The translations under genes and the position numbers were made by a program. 64,000 bases of DNA from Clostridiales bacterium UBA1390 (GTDB taxonomy: Bacteria > Bacillota > Clostridia > Lachnospirales > Bianqueaceae): positions 1 through 64,000 of the forward strand of contig DBQQ01000031.1 in assembly GCA_002305315.1 (NCBI GenBank). The letters run 5' to 3'. Under the pieces are notes generated by a model that saw only the letters and a list, made by a program, of their open reading frames with translations, did not search any database and was not told the DNA's origin. Positions 1 to 7,999 of the stretch are shown piece by piece; within the stretch, counting starts at the first letter, position 1, and every line of letters begins with the position of its first letter.

Positions 1-218
1 TTATACGCAAAAGTGAAATTCTGTGGAGTCCTTTCGCGGGATTGCGTACATATTTGTAAGATATTTCCATTTCGAGCCTCGCGGGGACGGAGATGCACTC
101 AGAATTATACGCAAAAGTGAAATTCAGTAGAGTCCCTTCGCGGGATTGCGTATAAATCTGTAAGATATTTCCATTTCAGACGCGGCGGGGACGGAGACCC
201 TCCACTGCAATTATACGC
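1..218. repeat. Tandem intergenic repeat, two units plus a partial third
   Basis: Two units of about 105 bp begin at 1 and 105, and a truncated third begins at 211. Each opens with TTATACGCAAAAGTGAAATTC, then a conserved GAGTCC(T/C)TTCGCGGGATTGCGTA block, a TAAGATATTTCCATTTC block and a GCGGGGACGGAGA block. The units differ by scattered substitutions, so they are diverged rather than fresh copies. No convincing ORF lies in them. They sit beyond the 3' end of the leftward exporter gene, and the array may continue outside the window to the left. Function is unknown. Confidence 0.8.
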
Positions 219-246
219 ACTTGCGTGATGAAGGCTGCGATGTCTT

Positions 247-1107
247 TTACAGTAATAATCCGAGGGTTCCGGCTACGATAAATATGAGGCCCCATAATTC
301 TTTCCGCGCAAGTTTTTCGTGGAAAACGACGCGGGCAAAGAAAATTGTCACAAGGATGCTGAGTTTGTCAATAGGGGCGACTCTGCTGGCGGGGCCTTCT
401 TGTAATGCTCTGTAATAGCAAAGCCAGGAGGCGCCTGTGGCCAACCCGGAAAGGAAGATGAAGAGCAGTTCACGACGTGGAATCTGACGGAGCTCTTTTG
501 TTTTTCCTTGAATGGGGATCATAAGCCATGCCATGATGAGGACTACGCCCGTTCGGAGGGCCGTCCCAAGATTGGATTCAACGCCTTCAATCCCGATTTT
601 GCCCAGGATAGAGACCAGGCTGGCGAAGATGGCAGAGGCAAGGGCATAGAAGAACCAACTCTTTCCCCCTTTGGAAGTCACTTCACCTTTTGGTTTCTGT
701 ACCATCCAGTATGTGCCAAGCGCCATGATCAAAATGGATACTGCTTGGAACCACCCGATGGGCTCGCCCAAGAGCAGCGCGGCCAGAAGAATCGTGAGGA
801 TGGTGCTGGATTTGTCAATGGGCACGACTTTATGGATATCTCCCAGTTGCAGCGCTCGAAAATAGCAGAGCCAAGAGGCGCCTGTCGAGAGCCCGGACAG
901 GATGAGAAAACACCAGGTTTTCCCATCGATGTGCGTGACTTGGCCCTGCGAGCCTACAATAAAAACCAGGAGCCAGGAGAAGATGAGGACAACAACGGTG
1001 CGCAGCGCCGTCGCGACTGTGGAATCCGTCTTTTCAATTCCGCATTTTGCGAGAATCGCCGTCACTCCGGCAAAAAAGGCGGATCCGAACGCGTACGCGA
1101 TCCACAT
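247..1107 (-). CDS. EamA/DMT-family membrane transporter
   Basis: The 286-residue protein is almost entirely hydrophobic and made of two similar halves (about 1-137 and 150-286), each with five predicted membrane helices. This is the inverted-repeat plan of drug/metabolite transporters of the EamA family. Matching motifs occur in both halves, such as ATALRT/GTALRT and LSG(L)(S/A)TGASWLCY(F/Y)RALQ. The family exports small metabolites or amino acids; the substrate cannot be read from sequence. The ATG is preceded by AAGGAAGTGAG. It lies just downstream of the glycosidase gene on the same strand (about 25 bp apart), so the two may be cotranscribed. Confidence 0.85.
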   Translation of the reverse strand: MWIAYAFGSAFFAGVTAILAKCGIEKTDSTVATALRTVVVLIFSWLLVFIVGSQGQVTHIDGKTWCFLILSGLSTGASWLCYFRALQLGDIHKVVPIDKSSTILTILLAALLLGEPIGWFQAVSILIMALGTYWMVQKPKGEVTSKGGKSWFFYALASAIFASLVSILGKIGIEGVESNLGTALRTGVVLIMAWLMIPIQGKTKELRQIPRRELLFIFLSGLATGASWLCYYRALQEGPASRVAPIDKLSILVTIFFARVVFHEKLARKELWGLIFIVAGTLGLLL

Positions 1108-1131
1108 GGTCTCACTTCCTTTCTAAAGAAA

Positions 1132-4100
1132 TCAGTTTTCGTAAAATCTGGGTGAGCTTACGATGCCCTGCGGCACAAAACTATATTCATAATTCCAGAG
1201 ATCATCGGTGGAGCGCCAGCAATCAGGTCCCTGGGAGAATGGAATACTGGATACGTGATGCAGTGCTGCCAATGTGTTATAGCGTGTTGCATAGAGTGTA
1301 AAGTCGAACTGATGACAACCCGCCGCTAGAGCAGAAAGATCGCAGACATAGGGAGAATAGATGATGGGCTGTTCCTCGCCCCCATCCACGCGAAGACCTA
1401 CCATTGCGCCTCGATAATGCGGTACTCGTACACAGCCGCCGCCCTGCGTCTCCAGCGATACGTGATAGGTCACATTGCCGCTGTAGAAGGGTAAGCCCTG
1501 ATGTGTCCAGTCTCCAAAGGCCAGTTCTCGCACCGGCGCTATGATCGTTTTCTCGCATCCGGCTACGGAAACTCCAAAATCTCCCAGTAAATACATGTAT
1601 TCCAGCTTCGTGTTGAGACCAAGGGGGAATTCTGCTTCTAAAATATGTGTTCCTGCCGAAATCGAAGGCAGCGGCGTTGTGCGAATGATTCGATCTATGA
1701 ACCACCCCGTATCCCGAGGCTCTATTTTTTCGCCATCCAGCCATAACTGGCAGACGTCCATATTTTCCATCGCCAGTACCGGCGCCGAAAGTGAAATCTC
1801 GCTTTCTATCGTAAATCGAAGCCGAATGGTGTGACGCGCTGCTTCCTTTCGCATCTGATACGGCTGCTGCATCGCTCGTTTTCGGATGGGCAGGCCGCAC
1901 CGCTCGCGGCACAGATTTTCCAGCTTCAGGATTTCTTCCAGATCCTGATAAGGCTCCTGATCGAGAGCATACTCTGCCATATCCATCAGATACACGTTGG
2001 GCTCACTGAGGCTGACTGGAACCTTGTGGAAAATCCGACGGCCGCCCGGATATTCCCGAATCGGCTCTTCTGCTATCTCACAGCGTCCTGGAATCAGGCG
2101 CAGCAAGAGGCTGTCATGCATATACCATTTTCTGCGGAAGATGGTTTTTCCTTCTTTATATTGTGCGCCCATACGCTGCACCTTCCCTGTCAGCGTATCC
2201 CATACTTCCAGAATATATTCGCCCTGCAGCGTGAAGCGCAGGACTTCGGTCTCGTATTTCTGGCCCACATTGAATTTGATTGCCTGATTGGGAATGTCCA
2301 CGTCCGGGCTGGGCTGACTGCGCGTGGTCGCCAGGAAGAGCCAATACGCATCGTCTTCTTTACGAAGTTGGTGAACTAAATGCTGCGCGGCAGATCCATC
2401 CGGCAGATTCACACGCAGAAACTCATATGGCGCAAGGCAGTCGAGAAGTGCATTACAGTTCATGTCGATATGTTCCGCCTGATGATACAAGCGCTCTGCG
2501 CGGTTGTCGCGCACACCATCCACAAACCGGGGCGCCGTTCCCATGAAGATCAGACGGCCGCCTGCCTGCCAAAATGCTTCCAGCCTCTCCAACGTGGTCG
2601 AGCGCATCGTCTCAAGCCCCGGCACGATCACCACATCGTAAGCCATCTGTCCCACACGAAGCGGCGCTCCGCCTTGTTCGCACAGCTGCGGAAGCCGGGC
2701 CTCGGACAGAAAATCAAAATCCTGGAAGCCGTGAGACAACGTATGAATCAACTCTTCGAAATTTTTCTCATATTGCGCGAGGATCGCCGCGGAACGGTCG
2801 TTGGGACCCATATGCAGCCACACGCTTTCAATCGGATGTACGACGGCGATCCGCACCACGGGATTCCCCTTTGTGAGCGCCACATTCACCCTGGCAAAAT
2901 GATCCTCGATCCTGTGATACTGTCCCGCCCAGGCATTCTGATAGCTGATGGAGGCGGGATAGTCCCGTTTGGACTCTCCATTAAATGTATATAACGCATG
3001 ATGCGGCACGCGCAATGTCACGCCCATGGCGGCCTGCCAGTCTCCCTGCAGCTTATAGCCGCGGAAATCAAAGTCCCAGCCGGAAACTCCGTAAAGTTCG
3101 CTCATCATTCCTACGGACCCCTGCTGGCGCACGGCAGACTGACACTGCTTCGCTGTCGTGAATTCCAGCTTGTGACGGCCCAATACATCGATGCCCGGGA
3201 TATGGAATGCCCTGTAATTGCGCATCATCTCTCCGCCGATGGCCGCTTGCCCTTTGAGTGTCCCCTCTCCCATGATATGTCCCGTAAACATGATGCCATT
3301 CTGCTCGCACCATCTCCCCAGTGTATCGCAGAAGGAGGCCGCAAAACGCTCCGACAGGAAGTCATGATACAGGTACCGCGCTCGTGAAGCCGCGCCCTGC
3401 GGCAGATTCCAGATCAACTCCGGCATATAATCCAGGAGATCAAAACCCTCTTTTTCCAAAAAGGCTTCCCCAAATCCATTGCTCCAGGGCAGGATCACAT
3501 CGCCCTTTTCTTTCGCATACGCCAGTTCTCCCATGGAAGCGTACTGCGGTTCATCGGTAAATATGGCTGGGCTCACGTTTCCAAAGAAATCGCCCACGGT
3601 CTCTTTATATCGGTCATAGGTGATGCGCGCAAACTCCTGAATGGCCTCTGGGTTCAGCGTATCCACATAGGTCTGTTCCTCGTCCGTCGTCGCTGGCTGT
3701 TTTTCAAAATACAGGTACCAGACATCCGACGCCGTCTCCTCTGCAGCAAGACGCCGGTAGGATGCGAGATCCCCCTTTTCATCCAACTGTACCGTATATC
3801 GTGCCAGGAGTTCGCCCTGTGGATTTCTGGCAAAGCCTCGCTGCGGTACGGTATACTCCACGTCTTCCTCGTAGGAATAGGCGGTGAAGCGCAGATAGCG
3901 GCGCGTATACTCCGGATTGCGGGTGACGATACCGCCGGCCGGCCCTGACGGATAACGATCCTCATCATACAGCCAGGCATATAATCCTTCTTTCTGGGCT
4001 TTCTCACAGCAATCCCGCACCCGCTGCATGAATGCATCGCTCAGGTAGGGTGTGATGAGTCCGGCCCGGGCGTGCATATGAAAGCCGCCATATCCCATCC

Positions 4101-4218
4101 GCTTAAAGGTATCAATCTGTGTCAGAAGTTCCTCCTTCTCAAGATCTCCATCCCAGCCCCAGAAAGGAGCGCTGCGGTACTTCGCCGGCGGATTTTTGAA
4201 AATATCTTTTGTGTCCAT
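1132..4218 (-). CDS. Large glycoside hydrolase, GH106-like (alpha-L-rhamnosidase-type)
   Basis: The 1028-residue protein starts with the signature FWGWDGDLEKEEL followed by MGYGGFHMHARAGL, which I associate with the GH106-like glycosyl hydrolases of gut bacteria. A TIM-barrel catalytic part appears to occupy roughly residues 1-500, with FTDEPQYA (about residue 215) a candidate for acidic active-site residues. The C-terminal third looks like beta-sandwich accessory domains. There is no signal peptide, so it probably acts in the cytoplasm on imported oligosaccharides, with rhamnosides or related sugars the likeliest substrates. A promoter TTTACA-17-TATAAT lies at 4279-4251, and GGAGAAAG precedes the ATG. 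The exact substrate is not inferable. Confidence 0.75.
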   Translation of the reverse strand: MDTKDIFKNPPAKYRSAPFWGWDGDLEKEELLTQIDTFKRMGYGGFHMHARAGLITPYLSDAFMQRVRDCCEKAQKEGLYAWLYDEDRYPSGPAGGIVTRNPEYTRRYLRFTAYSYEEDVEYTVPQRGFARNPQGELLARYTVQLDEKGDLASYRRLAAEETASDVWYLYFEKQPATTDEEQTYVDTLNPEAIQEFARITYDRYKETVGDFFGNVSPAIFTDEPQYASMGELAYAKEKGDVILPWSNGFGEAFLEKEGFDLLDYMPELIWNLPQGAASRARYLYHDFLSERFAASFCDTLGRWCEQNGIMFTGHIMGEGTLKGQAAIGGEMMRNYRAFHIPGIDVLGRHKLEFTTAKQCQSAVRQQGSVGMMSELYGVSGWDFDFRGYKLQGDWQAAMGVTLRVPHHALYTFNGESKRDYPASISYQNAWAGQYHRIEDHFARVNVALTKGNPVVRIAVVHPIESVWLHMGPNDRSAAILAQYEKNFEELIHTLSHGFQDFDFLSEARLPQLCEQGGAPLRVGQMAYDVVIVPGLETMRSTTLERLEAFWQAGGRLIFMGTAPRFVDGVRDNRAERLYHQAEHIDMNCNALLDCLAPYEFLRVNLPDGSAAQHLVHQLRKEDDAYWLFLATTRSQPSPDVDIPNQAIKFNVGQKYETEVLRFTLQGEYILEVWDTLTGKVQRMGAQYKEGKTIFRRKWYMHDSLLLRLIPGRCEIAEEPIREYPGGRRIFHKVPVSLSEPNVYLMDMAEYALDQEPYQDLEEILKLENLCRERCGLPIRKRAMQQPYQMRKEAARHTIRLRFTIESEISLSAPVLAMENMDVCQLWLDGEKIEPRDTGWFIDRIIRTTPLPSISAGTHILEAEFPLGLNTKLEYMYLLGDFGVSVAGCEKTIIAPVRELAFGDWTHQGLPFYSGNVTYHVSLETQGGGCVRVPHYRGAMVGLRVDGGEEQPIIYSPYVCDLSALAAGCHQFDFTLYATRYNTLAALHHVSSIPFSQGPDCWRSTDDLWNYEYSFVPQGIVSSPRFYEN

Positions 4219-4250
4219 ATTATACTTTCTCCTTTTTTAGAATTGCATCT

Positions 4251-4319
4251 ATTATATCACTTCTCTGCAGGGCTGTAAACACGATCCGTCTTGTCAAGCG
4301 TCTCCATTTCTTTTATAAT
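4251..4319. promoter_or_regulatory. Divergent sigma-A-type promoters between the glycosidase and TraX-like genes
   Basis: On the minus strand TTTACA (4279-4274), a 17-bp spacer and TATAAT (4256-4251) face the glycosidase gene. On the plus strand TTGTCA (4291-4296), a 17-bp spacer and TATAAT (4314-4319) face the TraX-like gene. The -35 boxes are about 11 bp apart. Confidence 0.65.
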
Positions 4320-4339
4320 GAACAGGGGAGGTGAACTCG

Positions 4340-5173
4340 ATGCGTGTCTCTATTTCTACCGCTGTTCTCAAATGGATCGCCGTGTTTTCCATGGCGCTGG
4401 ATCATAGTGCTAAAATCCTGGGACCAGTACTTGGAATCGACCTGGCTCTTCTGGAACATCCGGGGCGCTGGGCCTTTCCCTTATTTTCCTTTTGCCTGGT
4501 GCAGGGCTGGATGCACACCCATGACCGCAAACGATATATGACGCGGCTGCTTTGGCTGGCTGTCGGTTCTCAGCTTCCTTTCGCGCTCACGTTTCAGCCG
4601 GGCGTGTCCGCGTCTTTCCATATCGATCTTTCCTTTGTATCTATGGCCCTCGCGGGCTGCGCGTTATTATTTTATCTACTCGGCCGGAACATGGGCCTTT
4701 CCTTCTGGGCTGCCCTGTTTAGCGCCGCCCTGCTGCCAGCCCTTCGCTGGACACAAAATGGCGTCATACTGCTGGCGCCGCCGCTCAATGTCGCGTATCC
4801 ACTCAGCCTAGGGCTCGGCCTTCTGTATCTTTGGGAACAGCGCAGGCCCTTGGCTATCCTGGCGGCATTCTGGGGATGCCTATGTTATGGCCTTGAAACC
4901 GACTATGGGTACTGCCTTTCCGGGATACTGCTGATCCTTCTGCTGCGGGCCGTATACACATCGCCTCGTCACAGCGGTCTCCTCATCCTTCTCTGGTCTC
5001 TGGCCCTGTATGGCATCGGTCAGGGACAATGGCTCTACGGTCTCAGCGGCGCGCTGGCAGGCTTCTTCGTCTACTTCCACGACGGCAGCCGCGGTCGATA
5101 TCCTGCCTCCTTCTTTTATGGGTTCTATCCTTCCCATCTCCTATTCTTAAAAATTCTTGCCCAATGGCTATAG
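4340..5173 (+). CDS. TraX-like polytopic membrane protein
   Basis: A hydrophobic protein of about 277 residues with roughly eight membrane segments. Its N-terminus, with K(W)IAVFSMALDHSAK followed by GRWAFPLFSFCLVQG, matches the TraX family, named for the F-pilin acetylase but common on clostridial chromosomes with no conjugation genes nearby; here no conjugation genes are seen either. An acyltransferase-like role on the cell envelope is a family-level guess. The ATG at 4340 is preferred over a GTG at 4331 because GGGGAGGTG then has normal spacing. The NUDIX gene follows 16 bp downstream. Confidence 0.75.
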   Translation: MRVSISTAVLKWIAVFSMALDHSAKILGPVLGIDLALLEHPGRWAFPLFSFCLVQGWMHTHDRKRYMTRLLWLAVGSQLPFALTFQPGVSASFHIDLSFVSMALAGCALLFYLLGRNMGLSFWAALFSAALLPALRWTQNGVILLAPPLNVAYPLSLGLGLLYLWEQRRPLAILAAFWGCLCYGLETDYGYCLSGILLILLLRAVYTSPRHSGLLILLWSLALYGIGQGQWLYGLSGALAGFFVYFHDGSRGRYPASFFYGFYPSHLLFLKILAQWL

Positions 5174-5189
5174 AAAGGGATCACGAATC

Positions 5190-5681
5190 ATGAAAAATAC
5201 GACGCTTTGTTATATGATCCAGAACGGGCAGTATCTCCTGCTGCATCGTGTGAAAAAGAAAAACGATGCCAACCAGGATAAATGGATTGGCATCGGCGGT
5301 AAGTTTGAAGATAAAGAAAGTCCGGAAGACTGCATGCTGCGGGAGTTTCAGGAGGAAACCGGATGCCGTCTTACAGACTATCGGTATCGAGGGATCATCA
5401 CCTTCGTCAGCGACAGCGCGGAAACCGAGTATATGCATCTGTTCACCGCATCGCGATATGAAGGCACCCTCGCCGAATGTGACGAGGGTGTACTGGAATG
5501 GGTCTCTCCCGCGCAGTTTTCTTCTCTCCGTTTCTGGGAGGGAGACTATATCTTTCTGGATCTGCTGCAGCAGGATATCCCCTTCTTCTCCTTAAAGCTT
5601 GTCTATCAGGGTGAACGTTTAATACAGGCCGTTCTTAATGGATTGGCTCTCCCGCTGCCTTATTCCGGCGTATTTTCTTAA
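5190..5681 (+). CDS. NUDIX hydrolase, MutT/8-oxo-dGTP diphosphatase-like
   Basis: A protein of about 163 residues carrying a complete NUDIX box (G-x5-E-x7-RE-x-QEETG) at residues 34-56. The family hydrolyses nucleoside diphosphates linked to another group; small clostridial members of this shape are usually annotated as 8-oxo-dGTP diphosphatase. AGAAAGGGA precedes the chosen ATG, and an upstream in-frame ATG at 5157 would lie inside the preceding gene. The last 47 bp overlap the 3' end of the convergent MATE gene, so transcription of the two may interfere. Confidence 0.85.
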   Translation: MKNTTLCYMIQNGQYLLLHRVKKKNDANQDKWIGIGGKFEDKESPEDCMLREFQEETGCRLTDYRYRGIITFVSDSAETEYMHLFTASRYEGTLAECDEGVLEWVSPAQFSSLRFWEGDYIFLDLLQQDIPFFSLKLVYQGERLIQAVLNGLALPLPYSGVFS

Positions 5682-6993
5682 AAAACAAGAGCAGGATCAC
5701 ACCGGATAGAATCGCGGCCAGAAGGGCAGTCAATGGGAAATTTAACCAGAGTCCCTGAAGCCCCAGTCCCCACAACGCTGCGATCAGGATGACTGGAAAC
5801 ACCAACGCGGTTCCCACCGATATGAAGGAAGCCTGCAATGGCCGTTCGATGGCAGACATGAAGCTTTGCGTCGCGAAAGAAAACCAACGGGTAAGATAGG
5901 TCATGCTGAAGATGCCTAATGCGGTGACTGCCATTGTCATCGTTGCCTCGTCCGTATCGCCCATGAAAAGCGTAGTCACCTTCTCTGGGAACATGAAGAT
6001 GATAGAGGCTGCCGCCAAAGCTAAGATCGCGCTGGCCAAAAAGCAACGCTTCTCAACCGCCTTCACGCGGGACAAATTCCCCGCGCCCCAGTTATAGCCA
6101 ACAGCAGGCTGCAAAGAATCACATAGACCATACAAGAGTGGTTGTACAACGCCATCAGCGAACATCAGTATCCCGTAGACGGATACAGCCTGTTCGCCGC
6201 CCATTTGCAGGAGTACCGTGTTCATCAGAATCGAGGTAATACGCCCCGCGATATTATTCAGGAAACTCGGCGCTCCGCAGGAAACAATCTGCCGAATCAT
6301 CTTAATGCTGAAGCGCGGACGGCAGAACCGCAGCTGCATCCGTCCTCGGATAAAAGGGTAGAAAGCTATCAGCGCACAAATAATCATGCCGGAACAGGTT
6401 GCCAATGCGGCTCCCCAGATTCCCCACCGGAAAACATACAAGAATGTGAATTCCAACACAACGCTTAGAATGGACATGAAAATATTCAAGATCATACTGC
6501 CCTGAATCTTTCCGCATATGCGTAAGTAGTTATCTACTGCAAATATGATGGTTGTTACCGGCGAGCAGATCGCATATACCCGCAAGTACTGCACGGCCTG
6601 CTCGTGCAGCGTCCCATCGGCGCCCATGAGGCTGATTAAAGCCGGCGCACTGGCAAATAGGATTCCACCGATCAAAACGCCGGCCGCAATGATCATCAGA
6701 CAGGCGCAGGTGAATATGTTATTTGCTTTATCCTCTTCCCCCGCACCCAGACGTACGGAAATTGGCACCGCGGAACCCACGCCGATGAGATCCGCCAGTG
6801 CAAAATTGATAATGACAAAAGGCATGGCTAGGTTGAGCGCCGCAAACGCGGTATCTCCCAAGATCCGCCCGACAAAAATACCATCAATGAGCTGATACAG
6901 CGCGGATGCCAGCATCCCGGCGCAACCGGGCAGCGCCGCTCGAAAAAACAGACGTGTCGGCGGCGTTTTCGAGAATAATTCTTTATAATCCAT
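5635..6993 (-). CDS. MATE-family multidrug/Na+ efflux pump
   Basis: A 452-residue protein with about 12 membrane helices in two MATE (MatE/PF01554-type) halves. Typical segments are seen, for example ALYQLIDGIFVGRILG near residue 30 and VGYNWGAGN near residue 300. It should export cationic compounds or drugs using a Na+ or H+ gradient. It is transcribed away from a MerR-type regulator, and its promoter has the 19-bp spacer diagnostic of MerR control. AAAAAGGAG precedes the ATG. The 3' end overlaps the convergent NUDIX gene. Confidence 0.9.
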   Translation of the reverse strand: MDYKELFSKTPPTRLFFRAALPGCAGMLASALYQLIDGIFVGRILGDTAFAALNLAMPFVIINFALADLIGVGSAVPISVRLGAGEEDKANNIFTCACLMIIAAGVLIGGILFASAPALISLMGADGTLHEQAVQYLRVYAICSPVTTIIFAVDNYLRICGKIQGSMILNIFMSILSVVLEFTFLYVFRWGIWGAALATCSGMIICALIAFYPFIRGRMQLRFCRPRFSIKMIRQIVSCGAPSFLNNIAGRITSILMNTVLLQMGGEQAVSVYGILMFADGVVQPLLYGLCDSLQPAVGYNWGAGNLSRVKAVEKRCFLASAILALAAASIIFMFPEKVTTLFMGDTDEATMTMAVTALGIFSMTYLTRWFSFATQSFMSAIERPLQASFISVGTALVFPVILIAALWGLGLQGLWLNFPLTALLAAILSGVILLLFFKKIRRNKAAGEPIH

Positions 6994-7032
6994 AAAAAAC
7001 TCCTTTTTTGCTTGCTTTCTCCAACGGGATAG

Positions 7033-7063
7033 TATAAACTATGGAGTAGCTCCATAGTCAAGC
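7033..7063 (-). promoter_or_regulatory. MerR-type promoter of the MATE gene, 19-bp spacer with palindrome
   Basis: On the minus strand TTGACT (7063-7058) and TATACT (7038-7033) are separated by 19 bp. The spacer region carries the perfect inverted repeat CTATGGAG-TAG-CTCCATAG (7039-7057). An over-long spacer filled by a palindrome is the hallmark of promoters twisted into activity by MerR-family proteins. The regulator is encoded immediately to the right. Confidence 0.85.
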
Positions 7064-7082
7064 ATTTTTCAGGAGGTTTTTT

Positions 7083-7910
7083 ATGATGAAGAGATAGAGG
7101 GAGAAAAACTATTCTACCGGTGAATTTGCCAGATACTTCGGTATTCCTAAAGACACGCTGCTGTATTATGATCGGATCGGCCTGTTTTCTCCCGAGTTCA
7201 TCGCTCCGAATGGATATCGGCAATATAGCGCTTCGCAGATTGCGACTTTCAGCATTCTTCTATCTCTCCGGGAGATGGATGTTTCGATTCAGGAAATTCG
7301 TCAGTATCTGAGCGAAAAGTCGCCGGAACGCTTCTCAGAAATCGCCGGAACGCAGCTTCGTAAGCTGGATCTGGAAATTCAAAAGCTGGAGAAGATTCGC
7401 CAGGGATTCCGCCGAGCCGCAAGGACCATTCAGGAAGCGCAAAATGCTCCGCTGGAACAGGTCCTCTTTCGGGAGCTTCCAGAAGCCTGCCTGGTTTTTC
7501 ATGCCAGCCCCTCTCTCCTCACGAATTTGGATGAGAATCCGCAAACCTGGTGGGATGCCTGCAGCGATTTTATTAGGAAAACCGGTATTCCCGGCATTAC
7601 CTATGTGGGTTCTTACATTGGTCAAAACCATCTCGAAAGCGGCCAGTTCAACCAGGTGGATCGCCTGTTCATGTGGACGGACCGCGTCACAGACAGTACA
7701 CGACCCGCAGGCACCTATGCCGTTCTCTATCACAAAGGCTCCTATGACACGCTGCACGCTTCTTATACGCATCTGCTGCAGGAGATCCGGAAACGCCAGT
7801 ACCGTATGACAAGCGGCGCTTATGAAGAATACCTTTTAGATGAGCTGGAGGTCAATACGCAGGAAGAATATGTGACCAAGATCTCCGTGCGCGTCGAACA
7901 TTGGGTATGA
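7083..7910 (+). pseudogene. MerR-family regulator with in-frame TAG at codon 5
   Basis: Reading from an ATG at 7083, placed after a strong AGGAGG, gives MMKR, a TAG at 7095-7097, then an uninterrupted MerR-type protein to the stop at 7908. The part after the stop contains the winged helix (STGEFARYFGIPKDTLLYYD), a dimerisation helix near the REMDVSIQEIRQYL segment and a C-terminal effector-binding-like domain of about 150 residues. No ATG, GTG or TTG lies between the TAG and the helix-turn-helix, and the next ATG (7275) would remove the DNA-binding domain. It is therefore a very recent pseudogene, a sequencing error or a readthrough case. It was presumably the drug-responsive activator of the MATE pump. 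Confidence 0.8.
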
Positions 7911-7999
7911 CTCGGCCAGGCGGAGTATCGCTCACCGGGTTGGCTCGGGCCGCAATATAACACTCCTCGCTGCACCCACTTCGACAGGGCTATTTTACT

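Noticed and set aside
7914-7998. Possible att-like copy of the tRNA-Arg 3' end at the far side of the ATPase/TetR pair
   Set aside because: Only a few bases match (CTGCACC); not enough to propose an integration site.
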